DNA of 64,000 bases. Source: Crocinitomicaceae bacterium (GTDB lineage Bacteria > Bacteroidota > Bacteroidia > Flavobacteriales_D > Crocinitomicaceae). The stretch spans positions 186,001 to 250,000 of the forward strand of contig JAGOBK010000003.1 in the NCBI GenBank assembly GCA_017983465.1, written 5' to 3'. Within the stretch, counting starts at the first letter, position 1. Every line of letters starts with the position of its first letter. The notes beneath the pieces were generated by a model. The model made no database searches. It was not told the origin of the DNA and saw only the letters and a list, made by a program, of their open reading frames with translations. Below are positions 1 to 10,371 of this stretch, in pieces. The translations under genes and the position numbers were made by a program.

Positions 1-1788
1 ATACTCAAACGGCATGCGCATCTGAATTCCAGCCATGCTTTCAATTTTCTTGATGCGTGCATAGATGGCTTTTAATTCAGTTGGAATCGCAACATCCATT
101 TTGACAGAGATTTCCTCCTCTTCTTGTTGTTGCTCGATCATTTCGGCAATTTCAGAAAGCGTATTTTTATTCACGATTGGATAGTATATGACTTTCGGAG
201 CTGACTGCGTTTTACATGCATAAGCGATGGCTTTGGACAATCCACCTAATTCATCCACCAATCCGATGCGGAGTGCATCTTCCCCACTCCACACTCTTCC
301 GCGAGCTAAAACAGCCACTTTTTCCATTTTCATGTGGCGCCCTTCCGAAACGCGGGTTAAAAATTGCGTGTAGATTTTATCCACTTGTCCTTGAATGATG
401 GACAGTTCCAATGGTGTTAATTTTTTATTCAAAGTGGTCAATGAATGTTGATTGGTACGAACCTCATCGAAAGTGATGCCTAATTTATTTTCCATGAATT
501 TTCCTGTATACGGAATCATCCCGAATACACCAATAGAACCAGTAATCGTTGTTGGTTCAGCGAAAATACGGTTAGCCGGCGTCGCAATGTAATAACCACC
601 GGAAGCTGCAACATCCCCCATAGAGACAATGACCTTCTTCTTCTTTTGTGTTTGTGACACTTCGCGCCAAATCTCTTCACTTGCCAAGGCACTTCCACCC
701 GGACTATTGATTCTGAAAACGACAGCTGTAATGTTCTTATCGTTTCTCACTTTTTGAAACAAACGACAAATACTCGCTGATGAAAGTCCATCGCCACTTG
801 TTGCCACATCTCCTTCAGCTAAAATGACTGCGATGTTCGGTTTTTGACGTTTAACTATCAATTGTCGATCAGAAAAGGCTTTCAAGGCGTATTTTTCCAT
901 GGATTGAATCTCCAATTCTTCGTCCTGTGCTATGTTCATCTTTTTCTTTAAAAGCCCCATGAATTCATCTCGGTATCGCAAACCAGTAATTAATTTTGCA
1001 TTGTACGCAGATTCACAGTCCAAGATGTGTAACGAATCGACATGGTTGTCCAAGATTAAGGTGTCGATTCCTTTATTCTCTGAAATGTCGTTTCGCATCG
1101 TTCTCCACATCGTACGTAAGAAAGCTTGTGTTTGCAAGCGACTTGAATCGCTCATGTTCGTGCGAAAGAACGGTTCTACGGCACTTTTGAAGTCATTATT
1201 GGTTCCACGAACGATATCCACTTCAATGTTTAAATTATCCAATAAATTTTTAAAGAACATCAACTGAACACCAACACCAGTAAATTCCATGGTTGTCGAT
1301 GGGAATCCGTACACCTCTTTGGCAGCCGAACTGATGTAGTAGGCTGTTTGAGAAACGTATTCTCCGGACAAATAAGCCACAGCAAACTTTCCGCTTTTTT
1401 GAAAGTCCTTAATGGCATCGTGTAATTCCTTAGCGCTTGCTAATCCACATTTGAAGGAACCAAGTTCCAAGAAAATCCCTTTGATTTTTGGATCCGTTTT
1501 CGCCTTCTCGATTCCATAAAGTAAATCTGGAAGTCCAACCGTACGATCTATTTGAAAATCTGGCAAGGCAACAGATTCGTCACTTTTGTCCTTCAATTCA
1601 CCTGTCAATTTCAATTGTAGGATGGTAGAATTTCGAATCGCTAATGGTTCCGGACCAAAGTTCCCGAAGGAACCAATGACACCACCAAGCACTAAGAAAA
1701 AGAGCAAGAGCGAAACGAGTCCGGCAATCATTACCGCAACAAAACTCGGCCAAAATAATTTACCGAAAGAGACTTTTTGATCTGACAT
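1..1788 (-). CDS. sppA: Signal peptide peptidase SppA, 67K type (partial, C-terminal end cut by window edge)
   Basis: Membrane-bound serine protease of the S49 family that degrades signal peptides left in the inner membrane. I read 596 codons in one open frame from ATG at 1786-1788 to base 1 without a stop, so only the last few residues are missing. One N-terminal membrane segment (about residues 10-40) is followed by two tandem S49 domains, as in the long 67K type. The nucleophile is probably Ser396 in the motif GDVAASGGYY. The general-base Lys is probably Lys157 in the first domain (SSAAKEVYG), which fits the split Ser/Lys dyad of the family. It lies 6 bp downstream of the M1 peptidase gene stop on the opposite side of the coding order, so it is not clearly in an operon with it. 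Family assignment is firm. Confidence 0.93.
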   Translation of the reverse strand, partial: MSDQKVSFGKLFWPSFVAVMIAGLVSLLLFFLVLGGVIGSFGNFGPEPLAIRNSTILQLKLTGELKDKSDESVALPDFQIDRTVGLPDLLYGIEKAKTDPKIKGIFLELGSFKCGLASAKELHDAIKDFQKSGKFAVAYLSGEYVSQTAYYISSAAKEVYGFPSTTMEFTGVGVQLMFFKNLLDNLNIEVDIVRGTNNDFKSAVEPFFRTNMSDSSRLQTQAFLRTMWRTMRNDISENKGIDTLILDNHVDSLHILDCESAYNAKLITGLRYRDEFMGLLKKKMNIAQDEELEIQSMEKYALKAFSDRQLIVKRQKPNIAVILAEGDVATSGDGLSSASICRLFQKVRNDKNITAVVFRINSPGGSALASEEIWREVSQTQKKKKVIVSMGDVAASGGYYIATPANRIFAEPTTITGSIGVFGMIPYTGKFMENKLGITFDEVRTNQHSLTTLNKKLTPLELSIIQGQVDKIYTQFLTRVSEGRHMKMEKVAVLARGRVWSGEDALRIGLVDELGGLSKAIAYACKTQSAPKVIYYPIVNKNTLSEIAEMIEQQQEEEEISVKMDVAIPTELKAIYARIKKIESMAGIQMRMPFEY

Positions 1789-1794
1789 AATTTA

Positions 1795-4761
1795 TTAATT
1801 AAAGCGTGAACGAATGTTATTAGCGTTCACAAGATTAAGTTTAATACTGAAGCGAATTTCATTCGAATAATTGGTCCAAAGTGACCCCATATTTGTACTA
1901 CGTACCAATGGGAAATACACGCTTAGAATATTTGAAATACGTAGTCCAAGTCCTGCATTGTATGCTGTTTCAATAGAAGTTCCATTAGAGAAAGCTCCAT
2001 AATCAGCAAAAACGCCAAATAGATTTGGTTTTATTGGCAAGTGGAAATAAAGGTTCAAACTCCCTAACCATTTGGATGTCACACCAAAATTGCTAGTACT
2101 TTTGAAGTTTCCGTAGTTTTCCATGCGCTGTTGTGACCAGAATCCAGAGACATCGTTACGAGCAAAATTATATTCTTCGTAGAATAAATCCTGGTTCCCT
2201 CGTGCACCGCTCATGCTTAAGCTATAACGATCGGAATAAATTTGAATGGGAGATAACGTTTGTTTATAAAGAAAATTACTTCCGAAAAACGCACGCAATT
2301 CTAGCTTTCGTTCCATTTTATTTTTCAGGTAGCGCCAATCGTATTTTGCGGTCATGGAGAATCTTCCAATTTGAACTTGCTCACCGTTGACATATTCCGC
2401 TCTCAGCTTCATGCCAAATTGGTGATCTTGATTTGAATATTGAATCGCATATTGTGCCATCCCTCCGGCCTCATTGTAACCGAATTCAGACGTTTTTACT
2501 CCGTAAAGTCCTTTCACTAGAACTTCTTGACTGATGTTACTTCGGTTTTTACGGTTTCCAATGGTAGCAGACCAATAAGGCGTCAATGCTACGAAATTCT
2601 CCCCGGCATAACTATTGCGGGAAAAGGATTTAATGGATAAACCTAAGTTTGAGAATTTAAGTCCTTTTTTTGGTAGCATGGTGTATGAAAACTCCGCCAT
2701 TCCAACTGGTTTTTTACTGTAGAAACCAAACATTGGCGTTAACACATAACTAAACTTTTGAAAAGGAAGTCCTAGGTTGTGAAACGTTGCTCCCAACATA
2801 AATCCATCGTAAACATTTCCACCCAACATTGGTAACCAACGCAAACTATTGTGGTCTGCTTCGTTATCACTGAAAAGGAACTCTTGTTTGATCGGTTCGA
2901 TTTTATGAAGTAGCGTATTTGCTCTCCAAGTATTGTTATTTCGGTTCAATTCCGGAATGTCCTTGGACTCATCGATGATCACTTTTTGAATGTCCTTGAA
3001 CGGAGTTTTTAAAGTCACAGCTGTTTGTCCGGGCTCTAACCAATGTGTCTCCACCAATTGATCCTTCGTATAAACGTTGATTTCGATTGGTCCGTTTACT
3101 TGTCCAACGTTTTTCACACGAACCACCGCTCCTTGTTTTCCCATTCCCACATTTTTCAACTTGTAGTCCACGTGATTGGTCGTTTGAATTAAATCTTCGA
3201 ACAACCAAGAAAGGTCTTTACCTGAAGTAGTTTCTAACACCTTACGCATGTCTTCAGGTTGTGGATGTTTAAATTTCCACGCTTCAAAATATGCCGACAT
3301 GGCTGCATTGAATTTCTCTTCTCCCAAATAATCTTTCAAGTAGAAAAATACGAGTCCCGTCTTCTGGTACATAATTCCACCGTAGTTAATGCTTGTAAAC
3401 TGATCCGAATGCGTTTCTATCGGCTGATCTACACCAAGGGAAGCCAATGATGCATAGGTGATGTCGCCTGAGTCATGGTGATCCAAATCTTCCAAGTGGA
3501 AACGACCATTGAGGATCATGTCCGAGAAACGTGTGTTATTCGGATATTTCGTTTGAATGTAGCGCATCTCGTTCAAGGTATTCATTCCTTCGTCCATCCA
3601 TCCGTGAACACGTTCATTTGAACCTAAAATTCCATAGAACCAGTTGTGTCCAACTTCGTGAACGATTACGACTTCCAACTCTTCTTTTGAACTTGAGTTA
3701 CCTATCACGGTTACGTTTGGATATTCCATTCCACCACCCGCGCTGATTGTTCCATCAACTGCGGTTACTTGGTTGTATGGATAATCTCCATTCCAAAGGG
3801 AATAGTAATAGGTTCCATCGTTGATGTATTCAATGGCGTGTTTCCAGAATTTCGTGTTTTGTGGGGTATATAAGGCCCAAGTTGTTACTTTACGTTTAGA
3901 ATGAGGAAGAACCACTTCTCCCCTCAATACGCGGTATCGTTTATCTGCGAACCATGCAAAATCATGCACCTTACTTTGAGTGTAACGAATGGTTTTCATT
4001 TCTGATGAAGATTCAGGGAACTTCTCGCTTCCGACTAGGTTTTCCTCTTCTGCTAATTTCTGCATGGTCATTTCTGCCTGCTCTTCCATGAAAGTCTCTT
4101 CAGTTTTTGTTTGCAAGTCACCCGTTGCACCAACGATGTAATTTTTAGGAAGGGTGATGCTCACGTCATAAGAGCCGTATTCAGAATAAAATTCACCTTG
4201 ATTTAAATAGGGAATCGCATTCCAACCATTTTTGTCATATACAGCTGGTTTAGGGTACCACTGAGTAATTTGGTAAGATTGCCCGATGTGTCCCATTCTT
4301 GAAATTTCACCCGAAGGGATTTTCACTTTGAATGGCGTGGTGATGCGAACGCGATCTCCATTTTTCAAAGGTGTATTTAAGTAAATGATGCAAATATCCT
4401 GGTTTTCCGCATCGTATTCCCATTTCAGTTTTACACCTTCGGATTTAAAATCTAAGGAATCGATGAATCCTTTGTCCTCTTCCTTAGCGAATGTTAATTT
4501 GCCATCACCTTGACGATAGAGTTGTTTTGCTAGTGCTGAATTCCCATCGCGGTATGCATTTGGCCACAAGTGCATGTAAATACGATCTAGGGTATTCGGA
4601 GAATTGTTCACATATTCTAGAACTTCATAGCCACTTAACTCATGACTTTTATCGTTTAAGCGAACTTGAATGGTGTAATTCACCTCTTGTTGCCAGTATT
4701 CCTGCGTGAATGCGGAACCAGTAATCAGTACAATGCAACTAGCTAATATGGATTTAAACAT
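1795..4761 (-). CDS. M1 family metallopeptidase with C-terminal outer-membrane barrel-like region
   Basis: Secreted zinc aminopeptidase-like protein of 988 aa. A Sec signal peptide (about residues 1-21, ending SAFTQ) precedes an M1 N-terminal beta domain. The catalytic domain carries GGMEYP (counterpart of GAMEN), H368-E369-V-G-H372, and Glu391 exactly 18 residues after the second His, which completes the gluzincin zinc site. After an Ig-like segment (about 540-630), the last ~340 residues are rich in alternating aromatic strands and end in strand-like sequence, resembling an Omp85-type or surface-antigen barrel. ATG at 4761 is preferred over an in-frame TTG at 4776 because the signal peptide then starts normally. 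The peptidase assignment is firm. The barrel is inferred from composition only. Confidence 0.9.
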   Translation of the reverse strand: MFKSILASCIVLITGSAFTQEYWQQEVNYTIQVRLNDKSHELSGYEVLEYVNNSPNTLDRIYMHLWPNAYRDGNSALAKQLYRQGDGKLTFAKEEDKGFIDSLDFKSEGVKLKWEYDAENQDICIIYLNTPLKNGDRVRITTPFKVKIPSGEISRMGHIGQSYQITQWYPKPAVYDKNGWNAIPYLNQGEFYSEYGSYDVSITLPKNYIVGATGDLQTKTEETFMEEQAEMTMQKLAEEENLVGSEKFPESSSEMKTIRYTQSKVHDFAWFADKRYRVLRGEVVLPHSKRKVTTWALYTPQNTKFWKHAIEYINDGTYYYSLWNGDYPYNQVTAVDGTISAGGGMEYPNVTVIGNSSSKEELEVVIVHEVGHNWFYGILGSNERVHGWMDEGMNTLNEMRYIQTKYPNNTRFSDMILNGRFHLEDLDHHDSGDITYASLASLGVDQPIETHSDQFTSINYGGIMYQKTGLVFFYLKDYLGEEKFNAAMSAYFEAWKFKHPQPEDMRKVLETTSGKDLSWLFEDLIQTTNHVDYKLKNVGMGKQGAVVRVKNVGQVNGPIEINVYTKDQLVETHWLEPGQTAVTLKTPFKDIQKVIIDESKDIPELNRNNNTWRANTLLHKIEPIKQEFLFSDNEADHNSLRWLPMLGGNVYDGFMLGATFHNLGLPFQKFSYVLTPMFGFYSKKPVGMAEFSYTMLPKKGLKFSNLGLSIKSFSRNSYAGENFVALTPYWSATIGNRKNRSNISQEVLVKGLYGVKTSEFGYNEAGGMAQYAIQYSNQDHQFGMKLRAEYVNGEQVQIGRFSMTAKYDWRYLKNKMERKLELRAFFGSNFLYKQTLSPIQIYSDRYSLSMSGARGNQDLFYEEYNFARNDVSGFWSQQRMENYGNFKSTSNFGVTSKWLGSLNLYFHLPIKPNLFGVFADYGAFSNGTSIETAYNAGLGLRISNILSVYFPLVRSTNMGSLWTNYSNEIRFSIKLNLVNANNIRSRFN

Positions 4762-4819
4762 AGGGAAACGTTTCAAATATTTCTGTAAAGTTAGACGTAA
4801 AATCGAAACAACAAGTTAC

Positions 4820-4843
4820 AAAAAAAGGCCTTTCGGCCTTTTT
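4820..4843 (-). terminator. Rho-independent terminator
   Basis: A 6-bp GC-rich hairpin (AAGGCC, loop of 4, GGCCTT) is followed on the minus strand by a run of T. It sits just after the stop codon of the MopE-repeat gene and before the M1 peptidase gene, so it separates the two transcripts. Confidence 0.85.
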
Positions 4844-4869
4844 CTATTTCTATGTAAATCGTTTAGCGC

Positions 4870-7569
4870 TTATTGAATCACCAAGCGAAGAATTTCACGT
4901 TGTTGGTTCAATTGAACATTCACTAAATATGTTCCTGCTTGCAATTGCGTTTGAGTCAATTCAAGGATTGAACCACTCATGACAGATTGGAATAATACTT
5001 TTCCGCTCATGTCGGTGATTTGAATGTTCACATCGGACATTTCTACATCCAATTGGATGGCAAATGTTCCGTTTGAAGGATTCGGTACAAGACTTACGTT
5101 TGTGAAGGACACATCTGTTAATCCAAGGTATCCATCTACCCCATCACAATTTTCATCGATGTCATTCTCTAAAACTTCTGTTGCACCCGGATAAACATTT
5201 GGATTCATGTCGTCACAGTCTCCATCAACAAGAACATAACCCGGAAGTGGAATTGCCTGACAAGAAACCAATCCGATACCTGCACCAAATTGATCGTTAT
5301 CTGAATCTAAATAATACGTATTGAAAATTAATCCTTCGTCGTTTGTTCCGTTACAGTTGTTGTCGAATCCGTCACAGATTTCTGTTGCACCTGGATAAAT
5401 GGTATTGTTATTATCGTTACAATCACCACCGACAGCTACCATATTTGGCGGAGCTAAACAGAAATCAGCTGCTGTTGCATCGTCTCCGAATCCATCTTGA
5501 TCGACATCTGAATAATACGTTGTAGGAGTAGTAACTGAAGCATTTGAATCGTCACAGTCATCTGAGTTCAATACGTAACCAGTTGGAGGCGTACATCCCG
5601 TGAACGTACTCATTAGATCTCCTAGTAAATCTCCGTCCATGTCCATATACCAAACAGTGTTTGGATTAATCGCGGCATCGGCATCGTTACAATCTTGACT
5701 GTTTGTTACGAATCCTGCAGGCATCGTACACACCAATGTATCATTTACAAGGTCACCAAATCCATCTTGATCGACATCCGCGTAGTACGTTTGAGGTGCT
5801 ACAGAGAATGAATTCCCCCAAAGTGAAACATTGTCCATTCTTAACGTTGATGTATTCGTTGCCATCGAAGTCACATATAAACGGAAAGTCACCGCGTGAA
5901 CATTCGCAAATGCTGCTGGCAAAGTAATAGTATCGTCCAACATGACATTTCCATTCCACGCTGAAGCAATCGTGTCGATGTCCGTTGCGTAGTTATCCAA
6001 ACTTGAACGTAAATAAAGTACCGGTGTCCCACCTGTAGAGGATGTTCTGTGATTGAAAGCAATTTTCGCTAAGTTCAAATTGAAACACTCATTTCCAGAT
6101 ATGGAGAATTGGTTGTATTGGTTTAAATCCACAGCTGATGTTGTATTCCAAGCGGTATTGTTAAATACATTCGCAGTAGGAGAACAGGTTGAACCCGCAT
6201 TAATGAAAGAGCCAAAAGTTGCGTTTGTCGGTTGTGTAGTCACGTTGTTGGCTAAAACCGGACAATTCGCTACATCCGTAAATTCATACATTCCCATGTT
6301 CACTGGAGACAATGGCGCATCTACACCGTTACAGTCTTCATCGATTCCATTTGCTTCGATTTCCGTTGCTCCTGGATGAATCGTGTTATCATTGTCGTTA
6401 CAATCCGTACTATTCGTTACGTATCCGGCAATTGGCGCACAACCAACTTGAGAAACGGCTAGGTTACCATAGCCGTCATTATCCAAATCTTGGTAATACG
6501 TAATATTCGAAACCACTGTTAAATTCACATGTAGCATACTATCACATCCAACGGCATTTGTTAGAGATTGCATGTATAATCCAGTTGCGGAGTAGGTTTG
6601 ACCGTTAATGGTATAAGGTCCACAATTGGTCACATTGATTGTTGCCATAGAAGGTTGATTGATCGTCAAATTCAAATTGATGATACTATCACATCCCGCT
6701 GCATTCGCATTCGCTAATGTTTGAATATAAGTTCCAGAAGTACTGTAGTTTTGACTATTCAAAGAATACGTCGAACATGCAGTTGTAGTAATCGTGTTGT
6801 AGGTAATACAGCTACTTGCGGCTGCTGGAGTAACAGAAGCCCAGGTTGTCCCTGCACGGATTTCATCTATTTCTAAATTTCCAGTTCCAGCTGCTTGACG
6901 TAAGAATACCGATTGAACACCATTGGCAGGCCAAGTACTTGTTCCACCCGCATTCGTTACCGCTGCTGCTGTTTCTGCACCTCCTGGAATAGGATTCACC
7001 CATAAAGATGAAGTAATCACTCCCGCAACAGCTGGAGAAGATACTTTTGCAACAATAAACAAGGTTGTTCCGGGCGCGTATTCTGTTGAAACGTATGTTG
7101 CAACTGCTCCAACACCACCAGAAGTATTTAGCACACCCACTTGAAATGTTCCAGGCGTTGTTCCCGATTTAATGAAAATTCTAGGAAAATAGATGCTCAC
7201 TGTTGCTCCGGATGTTCCACCAAAACCTATGAAATACGCACCTGCTGTTGTTAAACCAGTTGTATTCTGAACATTCAACAAAAAGGACATATAGGCGGTC
7301 GTACCAGTCGGAACGTATGCTTTATTAATATCCTCTGTACCTGTAGAAGTTAAATTAATGCGATTTCCCGCAGATGCTTGGAGTCCAGTATATGACAAAC
7401 TATTTCCTGAATTGGAAGGCGTCGTTATTGCCACCAATTCACCAGCTGTTCCACTGTGCGTAGCCCATCCATTTGCATTGGTTGCTCCTGTAAAATTAAA
7501 AGCTTCAAAAGCTTGACTAAAGCCTTGAAAACCAATAAATACGATTAAAACAAGTAAAAATCTTTTCAT
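4870..7569 (-). CDS. Secreted MopE-type metal-binding repeat protein with T9SS sorting domain
   Basis: Large exported protein of 899 aa. It has an N-terminal signal peptide (ending GFSQA), a beta-rich N-terminal domain of about 240 residues, and then at least five units of the form YYxDxDxDGFG ... DCND ... PGATE ... DxxCNG (residues about 350-820), the putative metal-binding motif of the MopE family, rich in Asp and with paired Cys. A second jelly-roll-like domain interrupts the repeats (about 425-590). The C-terminus has a PNPSNGTF start and a GTYLV core, the type A sorting domain that directs substrates through T9SS to the cell surface. The Asp-rich loops suggest calcium binding. The biological role is unknown; adhesion or a structural surface role is possible. 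Confidence 0.85.
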   Translation of the reverse strand: MKRFLLVLIVFIGFQGFSQAFEAFNFTGATNANGWATHSGTAGELVAITTPSNSGNSLSYTGLQASAGNRINLTSTGTEDINKAYVPTGTTAYMSFLLNVQNTTGLTTAGAYFIGFGGTSGATVSIYFPRIFIKSGTTPGTFQVGVLNTSGGVGAVATYVSTEYAPGTTLFIVAKVSSPAVAGVITSSLWVNPIPGGAETAAAVTNAGGTSTWPANGVQSVFLRQAAGTGNLEIDEIRAGTTWASVTPAAASSCITYNTITTTACSTYSLNSQNYSTSGTYIQTLANANAAGCDSIINLNLTINQPSMATINVTNCGPYTINGQTYSATGLYMQSLTNAVGCDSMLHVNLTVVSNITYYQDLDNDGYGNLAVSQVGCAPIAGYVTNSTDCNDNDNTIHPGATEIEANGIDEDCNGVDAPLSPVNMGMYEFTDVANCPVLANNVTTQPTNATFGSFINAGSTCSPTANVFNNTAWNTTSAVDLNQYNQFSISGNECFNLNLAKIAFNHRTSSTGGTPVLYLRSSLDNYATDIDTIASAWNGNVMLDDTITLPAAFANVHAVTFRLYVTSMATNTSTLRMDNVSLWGNSFSVAPQTYYADVDQDGFGDLVNDTLVCTMPAGFVTNSQDCNDADAAINPNTVWYMDMDGDLLGDLMSTFTGCTPPTGYVLNSDDCDDSNASVTTPTTYYSDVDQDGFGDDATAADFCLAPPNMVAVGGDCNDNNNTIYPGATEICDGFDNNCNGTNDEGLIFNTYYLDSDNDQFGAGIGLVSCQAIPLPGYVLVDGDCDDMNPNVYPGATEVLENDIDENCDGVDGYLGLTDVSFTNVSLVPNPSNGTFAIQLDVEMSDVNIQITDMSGKVLFQSVMSGSILELTQTQLQAGTYLVNVQLNQQREILRLVIQ

Positions 7570-7628
7570 AAAAATTATTTTTTTTGTAAAAGTAAGGATT
7601 CAATGTGTATTTAAGATGTTCTTAACAT

Positions 7629-7655
7629 TAAAAAAGGCGACCGAGGCCGCCTTTT
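7629..7655 (-). terminator. Rho-independent terminator after pnp
   Basis: Hairpin AAGGCG/CGCCTT with a GC-rich inner part, followed on the minus strand by a T run, 25 bp past the pnp stop codon. Confidence 0.8.
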
Positions 7656-7679
7656 CATTCAATTATTCATCTTCATTGA

Positions 7680-9833
7680 TTACGCTTGAGGCGCATCAAC
7701 TGTTTCTGTTGGACGTTCTGGTTTCGGCAAAAGAACTTTGCGAGACAATTTCCATTTTTTCGTTTTTGGATCGCGACCCATTACTTTAAATGTCAATACA
7801 TCTCCTTCTTTCACTACATCTTCCATTTTCGCTACTTTTTCCCAGCTAAATTCAGAGATGTGGATTAATCCGTCTGTACCAGTAAGGATCTCAACGAAAC
7901 AACCAAAGTCTTTCACTGATTTCACTTTACCTTCGTAAGTCGCTCCGTCTTCCACTTGTGGTGGGAAAGCGATTAAACGAATCAGGCGAATTGCTTCATT
8001 CATATCGTCACCGTTAGTAGAAAGGATTTGAACACGACCTTCACCTGTAGCTAATTCTTCAATAGTGATGGTAGTTTTGGTTTCTTTCTGTAAACCTTGG
8101 ATGATTTTTCCTCCAGGTCCGATAATCGCTCCAATCATTTCGTTTGGCACGTTGAATGCCTCGATGCGTGGAGTTTGTGGTTTCAATGTCGTACGTGGCG
8201 CTGCCATTGTCTCAGTGATTTTCCCAAGAATGTGGATACGTCCAGCTTTCGCTTGTTCCAATGCTTGAATCAATACTTCGTATGGAAGTCCGTCTACTTT
8301 GATGTCCATTTGACAAGCAGTGATTCCTTTTGCGGTACCAGTCACTTTAAAGTCCATGTCACCCAAGTGATCTTCATCACCTAAGATATCAGACAATACA
8401 GCGAATTTACCTTCGTCAGCTACAAGTCCCATTGCGATTCCAGATACTGGCGCTTTGATTTGCACACCACCATCCATCAATGCTAATGTTCCTGCACATA
8501 CTGTTGCCATAGAAGACGAACCGTTTGACTCAAGAATATCAGAAACGATACGGATTGTGTAAGGATTATCGTCTGGTAAAACTGGTTTCAAGGCACGAAG
8601 CGCCAAGTTACCGTGTCCGATTTCACGACGAGAAGTTCCACGTAATGGTTTCGCTTCACCTGTTGAGAATGGAGGGAAATTATAGTGTAACAAGAATTTC
8701 TCTGTTCCTTTAAATGTAGCACCGTCGATTAACTGCTCATCCATTTTACCACCCAATGTAAGTGTTGTCAATGATTGTGTTTCTCCACGTGTAAATACTG
8801 CTGATCCGTGAACCATTGGTAAGTAATCAACTTCTGCCCAGATAGGACGAATTTCGTCGAATGCACGACCGTCCAAACGTTTGCGTTCGTTCAACATCAC
8901 CCAACGAACTGCTTTTTTCTTCACTTCAGAGAAGTAAGGAGAAATGAATTTTGCTGCTTCAGCTAATTCTTCTTCAGAGAAAGAAGCTTTCACTTCGTCT
9001 TTAATTGCATCGAATAACTCTGTACGTTTTGACTTATTCGCCAAGCCCATACGAGCAACATCTTTACATTTTTCCATTGCCACTTCGTACACTTTCGCAC
9101 GAACTTCTTCGTTGTGTGACTCATGACTATATACTCTTTTTGGATTTGCTGCAGGAACCTCTGCTGCAAGGTCCAATTGGAATTGACATTGTTCTTTAAT
9201 AGCAACGTGAGCAATTTTGAAAACTTCCACTAATTCAGCTTCAGAAATCTCTTGCATTTCACCTTCTAACATGTTGATGTCTTTCATCGTACCAGCGATA
9301 ACGATATCGATATCCGATAACTCCATTTGAGCCATTGTTGGATTCAATACGTATTCACCATCGATGCGTCCAACACGTACTTCCGACATTGGACCGTTGA
9401 AAGGAATGTTTGATACAGCGATTGCTGCTGATGCTGCGAATCCACACAAAGCATCTGGATTGTTCACACCATCATAAGAAATCAATTGAATCATCAACTG
9501 AACTTCTGCGTGGTAATCGTCTGGGAAAAGTGGACGAAGTGCACGATCCACCAAACGCATTACTAAAATTTCTGTTTCAGAAGGACGTGCTTCACGACGG
9601 AAGAATCCACCTGGAAAACGTCCAGCAGCAGAATACTTCTCACGGTAATCTACCGTTAAAGGAAGGAAATCTACGCCATCTTTAGCTTCTTGTGCTGCAA
9701 CAACTGTTGCCAACAACATGGTGTCGCCCATGCGCACCACAACGGAACCATCCGCTTGCTTTGCCAACTTACCTGTCTCGACGCTTATCTCCTTGCCGCC
9801 GGTAACAATTGACCTTTTTAAACCTATATTCAT
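7680..9833 (-). CDS. pnp: Polyribonucleotide nucleotidyltransferase (PNPase)
   Basis: Phosphorolytic 3'-5' exoribonuclease of 717 aa that degrades mRNA to nucleoside diphosphates as a homotrimer. Two RNase PH domains are visible: the first has the [10 protein letters not shown] signature near residue 80, and the second has [10 protein letters not shown] and the [15 protein letters not shown] motif, which contains catalytic Asp residues. A KH domain (about 555-615, IIGPGGKII) and an S1 RNA-binding domain (about 625-695, FGCFVEI) close the protein. Length is normal for the family. It lies directly downstream of rpsO on the same strand, the classical rpsO-pnp order, but a hairpin terminator between the two suggests partial uncoupling. 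Confidence 0.98.
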   Translation of the reverse strand: MNIGLKRSIVTGGKEISVETGKLAKQADGSVVVRMGDTMLLATVVAAQEAKDGVDFLPLTVDYREKYSAAGRFPGGFFRREARPSETEILVMRLVDRALRPLFPDDYHAEVQLMIQLISYDGVNNPDALCGFAASAAIAVSNIPFNGPMSEVRVGRIDGEYVLNPTMAQMELSDIDIVIAGTMKDINMLEGEMQEISEAELVEVFKIAHVAIKEQCQFQLDLAAEVPAANPKRVYSHESHNEEVRAKVYEVAMEKCKDVARMGLANKSKRTELFDAIKDEVKASFSEEELAEAAKFISPYFSEVKKKAVRWVMLNERKRLDGRAFDEIRPIWAEVDYLPMVHGSAVFTRGETQSLTTLTLGGKMDEQLIDGATFKGTEKFLLHYNFPPFSTGEAKPLRGTSRREIGHGNLALRALKPVLPDDNPYTIRIVSDILESNGSSSMATVCAGTLALMDGGVQIKAPVSGIAMGLVADEGKFAVLSDILGDEDHLGDMDFKVTGTAKGITACQMDIKVDGLPYEVLIQALEQAKAGRIHILGKITETMAAPRTTLKPQTPRIEAFNVPNEMIGAIIGPGGKIIQGLQKETKTTITIEELATGEGRVQILSTNGDDMNEAIRLIRLIAFPPQVEDGATYEGKVKSVKDFGCFVEILTGTDGLIHISEFSWEKVAKMEDVVKEGDVLTFKVMGRDPKTKKWKLSRKVLLPKPERPTETVDAPQA

Positions 9834-9859
9834 CTTTATTTATTTACTAATTAATGTAC

Positions 9860-9893
9860 AAAAAAGGGACTTGCGACATAAAGCCGAAGTCCC
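9860..9893 (-). terminator. Terminator or attenuating hairpin between rpsO and pnp
   Basis: On the minus strand GGGACTT pairs with AAGTCCC across a 14-nt loop and is followed by a run of T. It lies 31 bp after the rpsO stop and about 30 bp before the pnp start. In E. coli the same intergenic region holds a terminator and RNase processing sites. Here only the hairpin is seen. Confidence 0.7.
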
Positions 9894-9924
9894 CTCTTCC
9901 AATAAAATGTGATCGATGATCGGA

Positions 9925-10194
9925 TTAACGACGAAGTCCTAATTCCTTAATCAACGCTCTGTATTTCTCGATATCTTTTCTTTTCAAATAATCCAAAAGA
10001 CTACGACGTTTACCAACTAAAAGTTGAAGTGAACGTTGTGTTCCGAAGTCTTTACGATTCTTTTTCAAATGCTCTGTTAAGTGACTGATACGGTAAGTAA
10101 ATAATGCTACTTGTCCTTCTGTAGAACCAGTGTTTACTTCAGATCCACCATGTTGAGCGAAGATCTCTTTTTTCTTTTCTGTATTTAAATACAT
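9925..10194 (-). CDS. rpsO: 30S ribosomal protein S15
   Basis: Primary 16S rRNA-binding protein of the small subunit platform, 89 aa. The sequence shows the S15 hallmarks: a G-S-x-x-V-N-T-G-S-x-x-x-Q start of the helical bundle, the LTEHLKKNRKDF helix, and the LLVGKRRSLLDYLK stretch that contacts the rRNA. ATG at 10194 gives the standard N-terminus (MYLNTEKK). An in-frame upstream start would add 13 hydrophobic residues not found in this family and was rejected. It has its own promoter at 10252-10283 and is followed by pnp. Confidence 0.98.
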   Translation of the reverse strand: MYLNTEKKKEIFAQHGGSEVNTGSTEGQVALFTYRISHLTEHLKKNRKDFGTQRSLQLLVGKRRSLLDYLKRKDIEKYRALIKELGLRR

Positions 10195-10251
10195 GCTAAT
10201 ATTTATGTAAATGATTATTATGTAGACTGACACCCTTGGTCAATACGGGTG

Positions 10252-10283
10252 CAAAGATAGCTATAGTTTTCAGAATCGCCAAA
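10252..10283 (-). promoter_or_regulatory. Bacteroidota-type promoter of rpsO
   Basis: On the minus strand TTTG (10283-10280), a 20-nt spacer and TATCTTTG (10259-10252) match the TTTG/TAnnTTTG pattern of Bacteroidota sigma-70 promoters. Transcription would start near 10246, giving a leader of about 50 nt. Confidence 0.75.
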
Positions 10284-10329
10284 TAATTTTCAAACGCGTA
10301 TTCTTTCCTTAAGCAATTGAATCCCTTAA

Positions 10330-10363
10330 TTTGAAGCGTTCCTTATAATAAATGCTATCTTTG
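10330..10363 (+). promoter_or_regulatory. Bacteroidota-type promoter of the cobalamin riboswitch transcript
   Basis: TTTG (10330-10333), a 22-nt spacer and TATCTTTG (10356-10363) form a good -33/-7 pair. The expected start near 10370 falls exactly where the riboswitch aptamer begins, which supports both calls. The element is divergent from the rpsO promoter, about 70 bp away. Confidence 0.75.
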
Positions 10364-10371
10364 CACTGTCC

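Noticed and set aside
10195..10251. Longer N-terminus for rpsO (13 extra hydrophobic residues)
   Set aside because: S15 family proteins start at the second ATG, and the extension lies in the promoter-proximal leader.
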